A DNA stretch of 14,326 nt, taken from CAJXVY01 sp965660355 (GTDB lineage Bacteria > Actinomycetota > Actinomycetes > Actinomycetales > Microbacteriaceae). Positions within the stretch are counted from its first letter, which is position 1, and every line of letters begins with the position of its first letter. Of this stretch, positions 1 through 7,971 are shown piece after piece. The position numbers and the translations under genes were made by a program. Where the stretch lies: positions 1 through 14,326 of the forward strand of contig CBFHZN010000026.1 in assembly GCA_965660355.1 (NCBI GenBank), written 5' to 3'. The notes beneath the pieces were generated by a model. It made no database searches, was not told the origin of the DNA, and saw only the letters and a program-made list of their open reading frames with translations.

Positions 1-189
1 GCTGACTTAGTGGCTTTCGAGTCCAAGTTCAATATCAGTGTGGCAGCTCTGTCCTCAGAGACAAAGCTGACCCATCTGTTTTTTCTTGCCTATGCGGTTG
101 AGAAGAGAACAGGTGCAATCAAAGACATTGACTTTGAGAAATGGATTGAGACCATTGAGACAGTGGAGGCTGGAGAGTCAAAAAAATAA
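1..189 (+). CDS. Tail assembly chaperone, upstream (gpG-like) product, 5'-truncated
   Basis: The window opens inside this gene; 62 codons in frame 1 remain, ending in TAA at 187-189. The residues include KLTHLFFLAYAVEKR followed by an acidic tail rich in E and I (DFEKWIETIETVEAGE), which resembles the end of actinophage tail assembly chaperones, where a 'HLFFLAW' type segment is common. These proteins coat the tape measure protein during tail assembly and are absent from the finished virion. The gene sits upstream of the tape measure gene, the expected place, and ends in a run of seven A residues that allows a -1 frameshift into the next frame. The start codon lies outside the window. Identification rests on context, the slippery site and general resemblance; confidence is fairly high. 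Confidence 0.8.
   Translation, partial: ADLVAFESKFNISVAALSSETKLTHLFFLAYAVEKRTGAIKDIDFEKWIETIETVEAGESKK
180..186 (+). promoter_or_regulatory. -1 programmed ribosomal frameshift site (A AAA AAA)
   Basis: Seven A residues are read in frame 0 as TCA AAA AAA TAA. Slipping both lysine tRNAs back one base keeps perfect pairing on A_AAA_AAA and continues as ATA AAT GCC, bypassing the TAA at 187-189. This matches the canonical X_XXY_YYZ heptamer that links lambda G and T and their counterparts in many siphophages. The stop codon immediately after the heptamer would help the ribosome pause. Confidence 0.82.
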
Positions 190-353
190 ATGCCCTGGGC
201 GAGCAGTCTATGCATTTCAGACTTGCTCACCTGGCGTATGAATTCAAGATTCCTCCACATCAACTAATGCAAGAAGATGTCAGGATGCTCTGGACTCTGG
301 AGCGTTATCTGTATTGGCGAAATACAAAGCAAGCTCAACAGCGTAAGCGATGA
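186..353 (+). CDS. Tail assembly chaperone, frameshift extension (gpT-like part)
   Basis: After -1 slippage the reading frame continues for 55 codons from ATA at 186 to TGA at 351-353. The translated extension reads INALGEQSMHFRLAHLAYEF... and ends in a basic, aromatic tail (YLYWRNTKQAQQRKR). It is made only as a fusion to the upstream product: no start codon with a ribosome binding site is needed or seen at the junction. The role of the fusion by family knowledge is to recruit tail tube subunits to the chaperone-coated tape measure. The extension is shorter than lambda T but of the size usual in actinophages. It ends directly at an intrinsic terminator. Confidence 0.75.
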   Translation: MNALGEQSMHFRLAHLAYEFKIPPHQLMQEDVRMLWTLERYLYWRNTKQAQQRKR

Positions 354-381
354 CCCTCCCCTCTGGGGAGGGTTTTCCTTT
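354..381 (+). terminator. Rho-independent terminator inside the tail gene cluster
   Basis: CCCTCCCC (354-361), a TCT loop and GGGGAGGG (365-372) form a perfect 8-bp GC stem, followed by TTTTCCTTT (373-381). It begins one base after the chaperone stop codon. A terminator here would reduce read-through from the upstream structural genes into the tape measure and tail-tip genes. Confidence 0.8.
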
Positions 382-384
382 AGG

Positions 385-404
385 TAGAATTGTAGGGATA
401 GGAG
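385..404 (+). promoter_or_regulatory. Possible -10 box and ribosome binding site for the 410 gene
   Basis: TAGAAT (385-390) matches five of six bases of the -10 consensus and lies just past the terminator; no convincing -35 is seen about 17 bases upstream, so the promoter is only suggested. AGGAG (400-404) stands five bases before ATG 410 and decides that start over the ATG at 350, whose reading would translate the terminator hairpin. Confidence 0.45.
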
Positions 405-409
405 TGTCC

Positions 410-1021
410 ATGGTAGCAATTCCCAAAGTCTCAGGCATTAGAGGTGCAAAAGAGATTTTGAAAGAGCTTGACCCAGAATTCCAAAAGGCTCTGGTCAAGG
501 ATTTTCATAAGCGCATGAGCGCTCCTATTCAGAAGATTAGTAAAGACACCAGGGCAGCAAACAGAAAAATCAAAAACCGCCTCCCTAATCTTTACAACCA
601 CAGAGGCAGAACCAGAAACACTGGAGCCGACATCAAGGCTTCATTCAGACCATCAGCTCAATATGGAAGAGCTATTGCTTTGATAACTGCTAAGGGTCGC
701 AATGGTCAGGTTGGTTTTGAATACGCTGAACTAGCTGGAATCAACAACTCCACAAATGGCAGGAGATCAAGAATCCCTGGGACTACAACCAGAGGGCGGG
801 GCGGTGATGGCTCTTATGTTCTCAATGGGCAGGGGCAACACTTCAACAGAACCCTCTTGAGTGTAGGCAAGCCAGGAAGGATGGCATTCTCAGCTGTCCA
901 GAAAAACCGCTCAGACTTAGAGAAGGTAGCATTTGGAGTTCTGGGCAAGATGACTGACAGGCTCAATGAAAAATTGCGGGTTGATTACGGAACCAGCAAT
1001 GTCACCAAAAGGATAATCTAA
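410..1021 (+). CDS. Putative tail component preceding the tape measure protein
   Basis: The 203-residue protein starts at ATG 410 behind AGGAG. It is basic, with an N-terminal segment that looks helical (IRGAKEILKELDPEFQKALVKDF), a central region rich in R, G and T, and a C-terminal helix (SDLEKVAFGVLGKMTDRLNEKL). That helical N-terminus plus C-terminus around a basic middle resembles HK97 gp10-like tail-completion proteins, although those normally lie upstream of the chaperones. No enzyme motif is visible. The stop overlaps the ATG of the tape measure gene by one base, so the two are probably translationally coupled. I regard a structural or assembly role in the tail as likely from position, and the HK97-gp10 relation as tentative. 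Confidence 0.6.
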   Translation: MVAIPKVSGIRGAKEILKELDPEFQKALVKDFHKRMSAPIQKISKDTRAANRKIKNRLPNLYNHRGRTRNTGADIKASFRPSAQYGRAIALITAKGRNGQVGFEYAELAGINNSTNGRRSRIPGTTTRGRGGDGSYVLNGQGQHFNRTLLSVGKPGRMAFSAVQKNRSDLEKVAFGVLGKMTDRLNEKLRVDYGTSNVTKRII

Positions 1022-3903
1022 TGGCTGTAAGAATTCCCATCATTACCACCTTTGACAAAAAGGGTGTCAATAATGCAATCAGCAACCTTGACAATCTAAG
1101 TCGCTCAGCTGGCAAAGCTCTTGGAGCTGTAGGAGCCGCAGTAGGTGGAGGGCTAGCTCTCAGTGTGAGAGAGTTTGGCAAATTCGATGCAGCGATGAAT
1201 CAATCCATCGCGATCATGGGTGATGTCTCAGACTCAATGCGAGGAGAGATGTCTGATGCAGCTAGAGAGGTTGCAAAGAATACAACCTTTAGCGCTGAGC
1301 AAGCCGCTGAATCATTTTTCTTTTTGGCTTCAGCCGGTCTATCAGCTGAGCAGTCTGTTGGAGCTATGCCCCAGGTTGCCGCATTCGCCCAAGCGGGAAT
1401 GTTTGACATGGCAACAGCCACAGACCTGGCAACAGATGCCCAGTCTGCTTTGGGTTTGGTCTCAGAGGACACTGAGGAAAACCTTGCAAACCTGACCAGG
1501 GTCACAGATGTATTTGTGAAAGCCAACACTCTTGCCAATACATCAGTTGAGCAGTTGGCTACGGCCCTAACAACCAAAGCTGGTAATGCTCTCAAGACAG
1601 TTGGCAAGGATGTTGAAGAGGGTGCAGCTGCCCTGGCAGTGTTCGCTGATCAAGGTATTAAGGGCGAGCGAGCTGGAACACTCCTAACAAACACCATCTT
1701 TGGTTTGACAGACATTATGAAAAAAGCTCCTGAGGAGGCTGAGCGCTTAGGAATTGAGGTGTTCAATGCAGCTGGAGAGATGAACAGCTTTGCAGAAATC
1801 TCAGAGGATTTGACAGCTGCCCTAAGCACCATGACCAAAGAGCAACAAATTGCCACTCTGGACAGCCTGGGATTCACTAAGCAAGCCAGAGAGGGAACCC
1901 TGGCTCTATTGGGTCAGGCTGAGTCTCTCAGAACCTATGAGAGTGAATTGAAATCAGCTGGTGGAACTGCTCAACAGGTTGCAGATAATCAGCTAGACAC
2001 CTTCAATGCAAAACTAAGCCTCCTGGGTTCAGCGGTTGCTGATGTTGCTATTGATGTTGGAGCGCAGCTAGTCCCAACAATTGAAAGACTAATCCCAGTT
2101 ATTGAGGAGCTACTTCCCAAGATTGGGGATGAGCTGGTCAAGGCTGTGAATGATGTTGACTTTGAGGCATTGCTCAATGGAATAGCAGACTTCATCAGAT
2201 TTGTTTCTGAGAACATTGACAAAATTGATGACCTGATTGTCATCCTGGCTGGACTGACCTTGGGCATTGGTGGATTTACCACAGCAATAAAGGTTGCAAC
2301 AACAGCCGCCCAAATTTTTGGAATAACCCTAACCAAAGCGCTGGGACCAATTGGATTGGTTGGAGCAGCAATTGGTTTGTTGGTTACAGGTCTGGCAGCT
2401 TTGGCAATGCAGAACAAAGACACCAGGACAGAGCAAGACAAGCTTGAAGATGAACTGAGAAAAACTGAGGATCGGCTTTATCACTACAGAGTTGAGCAAG
2501 CTAAAAGCACAAACACATCAAAGCTTTACGAATCAACCATCAAAGAGCTGGAGGAGCGACAGAGGCGGCTCAAAAATGAGTTCAAGGAAACCACTGGAGA
2601 GATTTATCAAAACTCCACAGCATTGCTTTACAGTTCAAACCAACATGGAGCGGTCAGAGATGGACAATTCAAGACCATTTCATCAACAGAAGATTTGACA
2701 ATTGAGTTTCATGAAAACAGCGATTCAATCAGAATAAATAATGAACTTCTGATTTCAAATGCGACATTGCAGGAAGCTCAGCAAAGGCATGTCACTGCAA
2801 GCCGCATGGGTAGGCATAAATACACAAAAAGCCTCATGGATCAGATTGAGATTGTTAGGGAAGAAAACAGGCTTCTGCTTGAAACTGGAAGTCGGTATGC
2901 AGATGTTGGTGATGCTGTAGTCAACACATCTGGAAATCTTACCTATAACACTGAGCAGGTGGATTATAGCTCCACCGCTTATGAGGGATTAAGCTCAGCC
3001 CAAATCGGGGCAATTGAATCCACTCAGGGATTGACCACAGAGGTGGCAGCTCTCAATGGTGTGATGGCAGATGGTCAACAGGCAAACAGTGAATTCCTAG
3101 ACTTGATGAAAGGCATTGAACAGACCAACCTGGGTCCATCGGTTGGAGATGCAACTAGAGAACTTCAGGGAATGATTACTGAACTGGCAAGAGCTGATGA
3201 GCTAATCCGTCAGGATGGTGGACTTTTTGAATTTATGCAAGGGGATGCAAGAGTTATGGCTCAGTTTGATGAGGCTGGCAACTTGCTCAAGTCCTACACT
3301 GATTCTGCAAGAGGCACTCAAGATGCTTTTTTGGAAGGTAGCCTCAACGCCAACAGGGTAACGAATGACCTAAATGCTCTCTATAAAAGCTTAGGCATCA
3401 CCAGCAAAGGTGATATTTCAGATGCTCAAGAAACTATTTTTGGAGGTTCATTTCAGCAAGGTATAAATCAGCTCACAGGGCAAACGCAATTTGTCAATCC
3501 AGATACTGGAGCCACAAGGCTGTTGAGCAATGCTAGTGCAGAAGTTACCAGCAAATTAGAGAATCAAGGGTTTGTCATTGATGAAGCCGCTAGTAAAACC
3601 TCAAAATCAAATGAGGAATTGAAAACAGCAATTGAGTCCCTATCTTCTGGAGTAGAGGAACAGGGTTTGGTTCCTTTCGCAAAAGGTGGAATTGTAACCC
3701 GACCAACCAGGGCGCTGATTGGAGAGGCTGGACCAGAGGCTGTCATTCCGCTTGACCAGATGGAAAAATCAAAAGGCAAGACAGATGTAAACATCACCAT
3801 CAATGCTGGTGTTGGGACTGATCCTGTTTCAGTTGGAAGAGCGGTAGTGGATGCAATCAAGCGCTATGAAACTGTAAATGGAAAGGTCTTTGTTTCAGCA
3901 TGA
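1021..3903 (+). CDS. Tape measure protein
   Basis: This 960-residue protein, the longest in the window, sets tail length and is ejected ahead of the DNA. Residues about 50-280 carry a TP901-type core (FGKFDAAMNQSIAIMG, then a region of alternating A, S, E and D with GNALKTVGKD). Residues about 400-463 are a long hydrophobic stretch with several potential membrane-spanning helices. Residues about 465-530 are charged and coiled-coil-like. The C-terminus near residues 885-910 contains FAKGGIVTRPTRALIGEAG followed by PEAVIPL, a signature shared by very many siphophage tape measures. At about 1.5 Angstrom per residue it would correspond to a tail of roughly 140 nm. The gene starts on the last base of the preceding stop and its own TGA overlaps the next ATG. 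Confidence 0.95.
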   Translation: MAVRIPIITTFDKKGVNNAISNLDNLSRSAGKALGAVGAAVGGGLALSVREFGKFDAAMNQSIAIMGDVSDSMRGEMSDAAREVAKNTTFSAEQAAESFFFLASAGLSAEQSVGAMPQVAAFAQAGMFDMATATDLATDAQSALGLVSEDTEENLANLTRVTDVFVKANTLANTSVEQLATALTTKAGNALKTVGKDVEEGAAALAVFADQGIKGERAGTLLTNTIFGLTDIMKKAPEEAERLGIEVFNAAGEMNSFAEISEDLTAALSTMTKEQQIATLDSLGFTKQAREGTLALLGQAESLRTYESELKSAGGTAQQVADNQLDTFNAKLSLLGSAVADVAIDVGAQLVPTIERLIPVIEELLPKIGDELVKAVNDVDFEALLNGIADFIRFVSENIDKIDDLIVILAGLTLGIGGFTTAIKVATTAAQIFGITLTKALGPIGLVGAAIGLLVTGLAALAMQNKDTRTEQDKLEDELRKTEDRLYHYRVEQAKSTNTSKLYESTIKELEERQRRLKNEFKETTGEIYQNSTALLYSSNQHGAVRDGQFKTISSTEDLTIEFHENSDSIRINNELLISNATLQEAQQRHVTASRMGRHKYTKSLMDQIEIVREENRLLLETGSRYADVGDAVVNTSGNLTYNTEQVDYSSTAYEGLSSAQIGAIESTQGLTTEVAALNGVMADGQQANSEFLDLMKGIEQTNLGPSVGDATRELQGMITELARADELIRQDGGLFEFMQGDARVMAQFDEAGNLLKSYTDSARGTQDAFLEGSLNANRVTNDLNALYKSLGITSKGDISDAQETIFGGSFQQGINQLTGQTQFVNPDTGATRLLSNASAEVTSKLENQGFVIDEAASKTSKSNEELKTAIESLSSGVEEQGLVPFAKGGIVTRPTRALIGEAGPEAVIPLDQMEKSKGKTDVNITINAGVGTDPVSVGRAVVDAIKRYETVNGKVFVSA

Positions 3904-5036
3904 CAGTGACAATTGAGCTTGGATTTTTGGAGGATGGTGTTGAGACATTCACTGACATTAGTGAGTTTTTTCAGAACTACTCCATCAGAAGAGGAAAGTC
4001 CAGGGAACTTGAAAGGTATCAGACAGGACAGGCTTCTGTTCAATTTGAAAATAACACCAGAGCATTTGACCCAACCTTTGAGGCTAGTCCATATTTTGGG
4101 CAAATAGTCCCCAAGCGCTCGCTAAGAATAACCAACGGAACAGCGGTTCAGTTTGTCGGGATTGTTGAGGACTGGAATATCTCCTATGAACCGGGGGGCC
4201 AATCCATTGCTGTCTGCCAGGCATTCGATGCATTCAGCCTTTTGGGTGGAATCAATTTTGCAGATGTCTCATTCACAGAGGAGCTGACATCAGAGCGGGT
4301 TGAAGCAGTATTGGATGAAATCAACTGGGATGAAAGCAGGAGAGACATTCAGGGGTCTGGTGCTACTCTGTCAGCGGCAACAGTTTTGGATGACACAAAT
4401 ACACTCGAATATCTGAACAAAGTAGCTCAATCAGACCCAGGAGACATCTTCATTAGTAGAGATGGGGATGTTGCATTCAGAGGAAGGAATCTAGGATTCA
4501 CTTCTGAGAGTTTAGTTTTTACAGATGCGGGAACAGCAATTCCCTATCAAACAATCTCTGCAATTTATGGCTCAGAGCTTCTCTATAACAATGTGACTGT
4601 TTCGAGTGAGGGAGTTGGAACTGTAGTGGCTCAAGCCTCCGACTCAATTGAAATTTATGGAGAGAGGGATGAGGAGGTGGAAACTTTCCTCAGCTCAATT
4701 GATCAGGTTCAAGACTTAGCTGATTATCTAGTGAATAGATATGGAGAGCCAGAGTTTAGGTTTGATGGGTTGACAATCAATCTGAACAGCCTCTCTAGCG
4801 AGGACAGAGGGAAAGTTTTAGCAATCGAATTAGCTGAACCAGTATTGGTTCAGTTCACACCAAACAACATCTCTCCAGCAATTCAAAGATATGCAAAAGT
4901 CATTGGGGTTGAGCAGAATGTCAATCCTCAAGACCAGAAGCTCACACTGAGATTACAGTCAACCCAGGGCAGCCTGTTCATCTTGGATGACACTGTCTTT
5001 GGTAGGCTTGATGAAGATAACCTGTTGGGATGGTAG
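3900..5036 (+). CDS. Minor tail / tail-tip protein
   Basis: The 378-residue protein follows the tape measure with an ATGA overlap, the place where siphophages encode distal-tail and tail-tip hub proteins. The N-terminal part (about residues 1-110) is beta-rich with ISEFFQNYSIRRGKSRELERY and ends in FVGIVEDWNISY, a pattern typical of the first domain of tail-tip proteins that attach to the tube. The middle contains LEYLNKVAQSDPGDIFISRDG, a motif often seen in actinophage minor tail proteins. The C-terminus (residues about 335-378) has an LTLRL strand and an acidic end. No lytic domain is seen. Function as a Dit/Tal-like baseplate component is inferred from position and fold-like features. Confidence 0.8.
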   Translation: MTVTIELGFLEDGVETFTDISEFFQNYSIRRGKSRELERYQTGQASVQFENNTRAFDPTFEASPYFGQIVPKRSLRITNGTAVQFVGIVEDWNISYEPGGQSIAVCQAFDAFSLLGGINFADVSFTEELTSERVEAVLDEINWDESRRDIQGSGATLSAATVLDDTNTLEYLNKVAQSDPGDIFISRDGDVAFRGRNLGFTSESLVFTDAGTAIPYQTISAIYGSELLYNNVTVSSEGVGTVVAQASDSIEIYGERDEEVETFLSSIDQVQDLADYLVNRYGEPEFRFDGLTINLNSLSSEDRGKVLAIELAEPVLVQFTPNNISPAIQRYAKVIGVEQNVNPQDQKLTLRLQSTQGSLFILDDTVFGRLDEDNLLGW

Positions 5037-5039
5037 AGG

Positions 5040-5417
5040 ATGCCTTTTAAAGATTTCACTGTTGGTCAGGTCTTGACATCAGCTGAGGTTGACACCTTTT
5101 TGATGAGACAGAGTGTGATGGTTTTTGATGATGAAACCGACAGAACAAACTCTCTGGGAACTTTAGTTGCAGAAGGGATGGTCAGCTATCTCAAAGACCT
5201 TGACAGATTACAGAGCTTTGATGGCAGTGTCTGGGGACCGGTTGGGGAGGATGCCTTCACTGTTCAGGGAACCGCTGGCTACATTTTGGCAAGCGCTGGA
5301 ACAGCGGGAGTTGTTTGGCAGGATAATGGCACACCTGGTCAAGCTATAATTAGTAACGGGACAGCGGGAATTGTGGCACAAAACTCAATCAGCCCCCTGC
5401 TACTTTTGGGAGTATAA
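5040..5417 (+). CDS. Putative tail-fibre or baseplate structural protein
   Basis: The 125-residue protein begins MPFKDFTVGQVLTSAEVDTF and contains a segment (MRQSVMVFDDETDR...SYLKDLDRLQSFDGSVW) of a type common in small phage structural proteins, usually near the N-terminus of fibre proteins. The C-terminal half has three imperfect repeats around G-T-A/P-G (GTAGYILAS, GTAGVVWQD, GTPGQAIISNGTAG), which look like short beta-turn repeats of a shaft. An AGAGG directly touches ATG 5040, too close for normal initiation, so re-initiation after the preceding TAG (5034-5036) is plausible. The role in host adhesion or the baseplate is inferred. Confidence 0.65.
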   Translation: MPFKDFTVGQVLTSAEVDTFLMRQSVMVFDDETDRTNSLGTLVAEGMVSYLKDLDRLQSFDGSVWGPVGEDAFTVQGTAGYILASAGTAGVVWQDNGTPGQAIISNGTAGIVAQNSISPLLLLGV

Positions 5418-5750
5418 ATGGCAACAACTTACAAAATTTTGGGGCAGTCAGAACCCTCAGACACAAATGTGACTGACCTTTACACTGTCCCAGCAAGCAC
5501 TGAAGCAATTGTCTCAACTCTGGTTGTTGCAAATACATCAGGAACAGATCGCACCTTTAGGATTTTTGTTAGAGAAGCGGGAGCAGCCGCTGCAACTGGC
5601 AATGCAATTGCCTATGACACACAAATCTCAGCCAATTCTCAAGTTGCTTTCACTCTAGGATTGACATTGTCTGCCACTGATATACTTTCAGTAAGATCAG
5701 AAACCGCTAATTCAATAACATTTCAAGCATTCGGAAGCGAGTTAACTTAA
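5418..5750 (+). CDS. Small beta-rich virion protein, tail module
   Basis: This 110-residue protein starts right after the preceding stop (TAAATG). Alternating hydrophobic residues (EAIVSTLVVANTSGTDRTFRI, AIAYDTQISANSQVAFTLG) predict a small beta-sandwich. The pattern, in which strands lead to TDILSVRSETANSITFQAFG, is shared by a family of small phage tail proteins found next to fibre genes. It has no cysteine, signal peptide or membrane segment. A structural role at the tail tip or as a fibre connector is inferred from neighbours. The stop overlaps the next ATG by one base. Confidence 0.6.
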   Translation: MATTYKILGQSEPSDTNVTDLYTVPASTEAIVSTLVVANTSGTDRTFRIFVREAGAAAATGNAIAYDTQISANSQVAFTLGLTLSATDILSVRSETANSITFQAFGSELT

Positions 5751-7330
5751 TGGGAATTTCAGTTTTCCCCGCTGGAGGCGGCGAATTTATTACAAATGAT
5801 TTTGTAATTGATATGAATGACAGTTCAAACAATGTGATTGACCTGGGAAGAACCTATGCAGCTGGAGCTTATGAGGTTTCTCTTGCTACAGGTGACACCT
5901 CATTTGATATTTATGCGGTTAGCGAAGATGGTGAGTCTGTCGGATACACCAATGATGCAACCCTTGTCACTACTGGTGGATTCACTCAAATAGCGGTTTT
6001 GGGAGTTGCCAGTGATGAAAGAATTACATTCGCCTTCTCAGGCGCATCAAATGATGCAACTTCAGAGGGAGATGCAACAGGCGCAGGAGCTTATTTAGAG
6101 AGCATCAACCCATCTGACCTGCCAAACATTGATGACACAGCCAATGTTGTTGGAGGAAACTTTGCATCTGATGTGGAGTTTTTCTTTGAGTCTGGAACAG
6201 TTTCAACAGCAGCAAAAAACATTGTCAGGTCAGATAGCACCGCATTGGTTGTCACTCGACCAGACAATCTAGACCCGGCCCTTGACCCATGGGATGTCAG
6301 AGTTGTAAATCCTGGAGTTCCTGAACCTACTGGAACTGGTGCAAATATTTTGGCTGGCACAGTTGATGCTGGAGCAACACCTGTCTGGCAAACAACCTCT
6401 CCACTTGATGTAGCAGTTGCAGGTCAGGCTTACTCTGCAACAGTTGTTGCCACAGATGCTGATGGCAGCGTTACATATTCTGTAACCAGTGGAAGCCTTA
6501 ACACTGGATTGAGCCTAAATGGTTCAACTGGTGTCATTAGTGGAACAGCCACCTCTGGTGGAACTTTCACCCTTGAGGCAACCGATGAGGGTGGAAATAG
6601 CAACGACAGAGAATTTACAATCCCATTCCAGGCTGCCACTGGTGGATCAGTTACCACATCAGGAAACTATGTGATTCACCGATTTGACACCTCCGATGAC
6701 TTTGAGCTTTTTGTCAATAAAGATATTGAGTATTTAATTGTTGGCGGTGGAGCCGGCGGTGGTGAAGATGATGGCGGTGGAGGCGGCGGTGGAGGTCTGC
6801 TCACTTCCATTAGTGGCGACTCAGGAGCCTCATCCCCTGTAAGTGTTACCGCTGGAACTTATGCCATAGCAGTTGGAGCTGGTGGTGGTGGAGACTCCAA
6901 TGGTGGAGATTCGGAATTCCCAACTTTTGGAACCGCTTTTGGTGGCGGTAAAGGTGGAAGAAATGGCGGCGGCGGCGGCTCAGGTGGAACTGGCGGTGGT
7001 GGCGCTCTTCCTAATGGCAATGGAGGATCAGGAACATCTGGACAGGGTGGAGATGGAGCTGATGCTGTAGATTCTACAACTTCTGGCGGCGGTGGTGCTG
7101 GTGCGCCATCAGGTGGCACAGCAACAGGCAGGAATGGAGCTGGACCTTATAGCAGTGTTGCATTGGGGACAGCGGCTGACTTTGCTGGAGCTGGTGGTGG
7201 AGCCACAGATGGAGAAGCATATGGAAATACTGGAGTCGGTATTGCTGGAGCTGGCGGTAGAGGTGCGCCAGGAAATCTAAGCCCAGGAAGTGGAGATGAC
7301 GGAATAGTGATTCTGAGGTATCAAGTATGA
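5750..7330 (+). CDS. Tail fibre / adhesin with Ig-like and glycine-rich domains
   Basis: The 526-residue protein is modular. Residues 1-105 form a beta-rich N-terminal part. Residues about 112-195 (PSDLPNIDDTANVVGGNF ... WDVRVVNPG) look like an IPT/TIG-type Ig fold. Residues about 210-291 contain SPLDVAVAGQAYSATVVATD and LSLNGSTGVISGTA, the signature of a He_PIG/cadherin-like Ig domain. Residues about 330-526 are glycine-rich: the segment opens with IEYLIVGGGAGGG and closes with GDDGIVILRYQV, a widespread glycine-rich phage fibre domain that begins with a 'YLVVGGGG' strand and ends with a 'GIVIIRY' strand. In T-even-type adhesins similar glycine-rich repeats form polyglycine II sandwiches that bind receptors. 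It is most likely the receptor-binding protein. The next gene overlaps by four bases. Confidence 0.82.
   Translation: MGISVFPAGGGEFITNDFVIDMNDSSNNVIDLGRTYAAGAYEVSLATGDTSFDIYAVSEDGESVGYTNDATLVTTGGFTQIAVLGVASDERITFAFSGASNDATSEGDATGAGAYLESINPSDLPNIDDTANVVGGNFASDVEFFFESGTVSTAAKNIVRSDSTALVVTRPDNLDPALDPWDVRVVNPGVPEPTGTGANILAGTVDAGATPVWQTTSPLDVAVAGQAYSATVVATDADGSVTYSVTSGSLNTGLSLNGSTGVISGTATSGGTFTLEATDEGGNSNDREFTIPFQAATGGSVTTSGNYVIHRFDTSDDFELFVNKDIEYLIVGGGAGGGEDDGGGGGGGGLLTSISGDSGASSPVSVTAGTYAIAVGAGGGGDSNGGDSEFPTFGTAFGGGKGGRNGGGGGSGGTGGGGALPNGNGGSGTSGQGGDGADAVDSTTSGGGGAGAPSGGTATGRNGAGPYSSVALGTAADFAGAGGGATDGEAYGNTGVGIAGAGGRGAPGNLSPGSGDDGIVILRYQV
6739..7310 (+). repeat. GGN-rich low-complexity coding repeats
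   Basis: This stretch encodes the glycine-rich adhesin tip. Short units such as GGCGGTGGTG, GGCGGTGGAGG and GGCGGCGGCGG recur irregularly among unrelated codons. Such runs favour slippage and recombination and may allow the receptor-binding loops to vary in length. Confidence 0.6.
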
Positions 7331-7572
7331 AAAAACAATTTGGTCAACTTAGCGAAGCAAATGAAATCCTGAATGTCATAGTCGTTAATCAGGAAAAAAC
7401 TCTTGAATGGGTAGAGGATAGATTTGGACAAGGCTGGATGGAACTTCCTGCCCAAATTGGAAAAGGCTGTTTTTTTGATTCAGAAACCCAAACCTTTTTT
7501 AGATTACTGGATGATGAAAAACAGATTTGGGATGAGGAAACAACTAGCTGGGTAGCAGCAGAAGCAGAGTGA
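7327..7572 (+). CDS. Small tail-associated protein of unknown function
   Basis: The 81-residue acidic protein overlaps the adhesin stop as ATGA. It contains FGQLSEANEILNVIVVNQEK at the start, a GCFFDSETQTFF segment in the middle and WDEETTSWVA at the end. This layout (a statement about 'x-N-V-I-V', a Y/F-D-x-x-x-x-x-F turn, and a closing W-x-x-E/D...W) is typical of small proteins encoded beside phage fibres, some of which act as fibre chaperones or tip caps. No catalytic motif is seen. The role is inferred from context only. Confidence 0.55.
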   Translation: MKKQFGQLSEANEILNVIVVNQEKTLEWVEDRFGQGWMELPAQIGKGCFFDSETQTFFRLLDDEKQIWDEETTSWVAAEAE

Positions 7573-7573
7573 C

Positions 7574-7810
7574 ATGTCTGATGAACAAACAGGCAGAGTC
7601 ACCATTAACATGCTCTACGCCAAACAGTTAGAGAATGAAAAACTCCTCATAGAGCTTTCAGAGCGCTTATCTTCAATGGAGCAAATCCCAACCAGGGTGA
7701 GAGAGCTTGAGCTGCAACAGGCAAAAACAGCTTGGATTGAAAAAGTTGCCTATTCAGGCTTGCTTGCAGGAGTAGGAGCTTTGGTTGCAGGACTCATTTC
7801 AATTCTGTGA
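7574..7810 (+). CDS. Small coiled-coil protein with C-terminal membrane anchor
   Basis: The 78-residue protein has a charged N-terminal helix of coiled-coil type (KQLENEKLLIELSERLSSMEQ, about residues 17-50) and one C-terminal hydrophobic segment (YSGLLAGVGALVAGLISIL, residues 60-78). This is the architecture of XhlA-like phage membrane proteins that cooperate with holins, and the gene lies last in the tail operon just before the lysis region. No strong ribosome binding site is seen; the start lies two bases after the preceding stop, so coupling is likely. The lysis-accessory role is a guess; the topology is visible. Confidence 0.55.
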   Translation: MSDEQTGRVTINMLYAKQLENEKLLIELSERLSSMEQIPTRVRELELQQAKTAWIEKVAYSGLLAGVGALVAGLISIL

Positions 7811-7899
7811 AAATCCGAAATGTGATGTCTGTTATCTCTTGATTGAAGGGCAGGTTTTCAACATTCAGAAGATGCAATTTCCTTTGTAACTTATAGATT

Positions 7900-7913
7900 A
7901 CATTTGAAAATGT
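7900..7913. repeat. Inverted repeat ACATTT-GA-AAATGT
   Basis: Perfect 6-bp arms with a two-base centre. The same half-site ACATTT recurs inside the direct repeats at 7978 and 8001, the second of which is again a dyad (ACATTT-GCGG-AAATGT, 8001-8016). Protein-binding sites are the simplest reading. Confidence 0.5.
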
Positions 7914-7921
7914 CAGCTCTA

Positions 7922-7949
7922 ACCAACACATAAGCCCCTATCTGTTGGT
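7922..7949. repeat. Inverted repeat ACCAACA ... TGTTGGT
   Basis: Perfect 7-bp arms (7922-7928 and 7943-7949) around a 14-base loop. There is no U-tract after it, so it is not a standard terminator; it may be an operator or an RNA hairpin. Confidence 0.5.
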
Positions 7950-7971
7950 ATGCAATAAATAAGCAACACTT

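Noticed and set aside
350..410. Start of the tail component at ATG 350
   Set aside because: It would translate the terminator and has no ribosome binding site; ATG 410 has AGGAG at five bases.
6859..7119. Minus-strand frame opposite the glycine region (proline-rich)
   Set aside because: It is the mirror of GGN codons; no ribosome binding site or gene context.
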